Part shown: one piece after another, positions 20,248 through 21,289 of the stretch
Layout: every line of letters starts with the position of its first letter
Numbering within the stretch: position 1 is the first letter of the stretch
NCBI GenBank assembly: GCA_964446775.1
Contig: CAYURA010000011.1
Coordinates: 1 to 21,289 of the forward strand
Length of the DNA stretch: 21,289 nt
Direction of reading: 5' to 3'
DNA from: GCA-002841655 sp964446775
GTDB lineage: Bacteria; Patescibacteriota; Patescibacteriia; Patescibacteriales; UBA12465
The notes under the pieces: generated by a model
What the model saw: only the letters and a program-made list of their open reading frames with translations
Databases searched by the model: none
What the model was told of the DNA's origin: nothing
Translations under genes and position numbers: made by a program

Positions 20248-20961
20248 TTATTTATCAATTTTTACTGTTTTCTTATTTTGATTAATAAAATGCAAGACAA
20301 CATGTCCCTGTAATGATTTAAGATTTAAGGATATCAGCATATTATCATAAAACTTTGCTAAGGAGCTAATGTATGGAAAACGATATAAATAAGTGTAAAC
20401 AGCAGGAAATCGACGTTCTTCTTTTAATACCCAGCCAGCTTGATTCATAATTTTGATAAAATTTGGAATAGTCTGATAAGAATATTTTACTGGATAGGCT
20501 TTATCTTGATCCTCTTTTCTAAATAATTGGTGCAATGAGGTTGGAGTAAAACTAGCGATAATAAATTCTGGTGCCATGGGATTTGACATAGATAAAATGA
20601 GCTCACTGTTAGGTTTCAAGATTCTAGCCATTTCACTGGCTGCTTTTCCTGGATTATTAATATGTTCGAGAACAAAATTAGCGAATGCTAGATCATAATT
20701 AGCGTCTGGTATTTTTTCTAAATTCTCTAAAGGGGCAATATAGCTATTTTGCACATAAAAATCATCAATTTGACAATCTTCTATATCGGCCCGATCACAG
20801 ATAAATGAATCATGTTCTGATGCGGAAGCAATTTCTAGTAGAGACTTTTCAATTACTGTACTTTTTGCTGCTCCTAGATTAATCAATTTTAATTTGAATT
20901 TAGTTTCTATTAACTTCTTTCTTAAAAGACTAATTAAATATTTTTCTGCTTCAGTTTGCAT
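20248..20961 (-). CDS. Class I SAM-dependent methyltransferase
   Basis: A 237-residue Rossmann-fold methyltransferase of the Methyltransf_11 type. Motif I is modified (L-I-N-L-G-A-A-K-S, 26-34) and lacks the full glycine triplet. The acidic residue region and Y-D-L-A-F-A-N-F-V-L-E-H-I (89-101), followed by E-M-A-R-I-L-K-P-N-S-E-L-I-L (110-123), are typical of the post-I/III motifs. The C-terminal half (about 150-237) has aromatic-rich segments that probably bind the acceptor. The substrate is unknown; glycan, lipid or quinone methylation are all possible. The start overlaps the upstream GIY-YIG gene by 28 bp, so both come from the promoter at 21256-21283 and may be translationally coupled. 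Confidence 0.8.
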   Translation of the reverse strand: MQTEAEKYLISLLRKKLIETKFKLKLINLGAAKSTVIEKSLLEIASASEHDSFICDRADIEDCQIDDFYVQNSYIAPLENLEKIPDANYDLAFANFVLEHINNPGKAASEMARILKPNSELILSMSNPMAPEFIIASFTPTSLHQLFRKEDQDKAYPVKYSYQTIPNFIKIMNQAGWVLKEERRFPAVYTYLYRFPYISSLAKFYDNMLISLNLKSLQGHVVLHFINQNKKTVKIDK

Positions 20962-21239
20962 ATTTTCAAATCTAATTTTTTAATATTATTAAAATTATTT
21001 ATTTTCTCAATTTTTTGAGATCGAGATAATTTTTTTACTATAGATTCTTCTTTAGCAGCTAAAGAAAGATTTTTAAATTTCTCAAAAAAGACTAGTTTTA
21101 CCGGTCTTCGACCACGTGTATATTTAGCTCCTAACTTTGAAGTATTATGTTCAGTAACTCGGCGATTTAAATTAGTACTTATACCAGTATAAAATGTTTG
21201 ATCACGACAAGAAAGAATGTAAAGAAAATATTGAGGCAT
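20934..21239 (-). CDS. GIY-YIG nuclease-domain protein (YhbQ/UPF0213-like)
   Basis: A 101-residue single-domain GIY-YIG protein. The N-terminal strand Y-F-L-Y-I-L-S-C (4-11) and F-Y-T-G-I-S (16-21) form the two motif halves. R26-R27 and E30-H31 follow (N-L-N-R-R-V-T-E-H-N). Next come A-K-Y-T-R-G-R-R-P-V-K-L-V-F-F-E (38-53) with the candidate catalytic E53, and the K-K-L-S-R-S-Q-K-I motif (68-76). It is complete and of normal length for this family, whose members may process nucleic acids during repair. It is the first gene of a two-gene unit with the methyltransferase. The predicted transcript has a leader of only about 10 nt and no Shine-Dalgarno sequence. Confidence 0.88.
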   Translation of the reverse strand: MPQYFLYILSCRDQTFYTGISTNLNRRVTEHNTSKLGAKYTRGRRPVKLVFFEKFKNLSLAAKEESIVKKLSRSQKIEKINNFNNIKKLDLKICKLKQKNI

Positions 21240-21255
21240 AACTATAATTATATAT

Positions 21256-21283
21256 ATTATATGATTTTAAGGGTTAATGTCAA
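21256..21283 (-). promoter_or_regulatory. Consensus promoter of the GIY-YIG-methyltransferase unit
   Basis: Read leftwards, a perfect TTGACA (21278-21283) and a perfect TATAAT (21256-21261) are separated by 16 bp. The predicted start near 21249 is about 10 nt from the ATG, so the mRNA is nearly leaderless. Confidence 0.85.
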
Positions 21284-21289
21284 TACTTT

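Noticed and set aside
1..21289. CRISPR array, tRNA or rRNA genes, transposase or prophage genes
   Set aside because: Both strands were scanned for direct repeats with regular spacing, tRNA T-arm sequences and mobile-element proteins. None was seen.

Overview
The window is a low-GC bacterial chromosome segment, densely packed and mostly transcribed leftwards. The gene set suggests Candidatus Patescibacteria (CPR), probably a Parcubacteria-like lineage. The grounds are a DUF4012 membrane protein beside a winged-helix/nucleotidyltransferase-like regulator, a divergent phosphatase-like beta-propeller membrane protein, unusually short UvrA, UvrB and UvrC proteins, fermentative L-lactate dehydrogenase, few Shine-Dalgarno sequences and several very short mRNA leaders. 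The lineage is inferred from gene content, not from a marker tree. No rRNA, tRNA, CRISPR array, insertion sequence or phage gene was seen.

Left part (1-5400), envelope glycans: an exported beta-propeller/Ig-like protein, a GT4 glycosyltransferase, an O-antigen ligase/polymerase-like membrane protein and a lipoprotein resembling a glycosyl hydrolase. These are separate transcription units in alternating directions, each with a recognisable promoter or terminator. After them comes a candidate free-standing small RNA (about 5260-5402).

Middle (5400-10400): a leftward wHTH/NTase-like regulator and DUF4012 pair, divergent from a 750-residue protein built as PP2C-like domain, one membrane helix, coiled coil and beta-propeller. 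Both the PP2C-like and the NTase-like domains have lost catalytic residues, so this looks like a sensing or scaffolding surface locus rather than an enzymatic one.

Right-middle (10400-18400): rplJ-rplL with a recognisable L10 leader and an overlapping attenuator, then a uvrB-uvrA-uvrC operon and ldh. All three Uvr proteins are reduced: UvrA lacks its insertion domain, UvrB lacks its C-terminal UVR motif, and UvrC lacks its central region and the helix-hairpin-helix end. Between uvrA and uvrC, on the opposite strand, a near-consensus promoter is followed about 40 nt later by an intrinsic terminator, predicting a cis-antisense RNA of about 67 nt.

Right end (18400-21289): an AlaE-like L-alanine exporter, a cupin, a Fur-family regulator whose N-terminal helix lies in another frame, a tiny basic ORF, a SAM methyltransferase and a GIY-YIG nuclease-domain protein with a perfect -35/-10 promoter at the window edge.

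The best candidates for something undescribed are the two small RNA loci, the jointly reduced nucleotide excision repair set, the two-pseudoenzyme DUF4012 locus and the broken or recoded fur gene.
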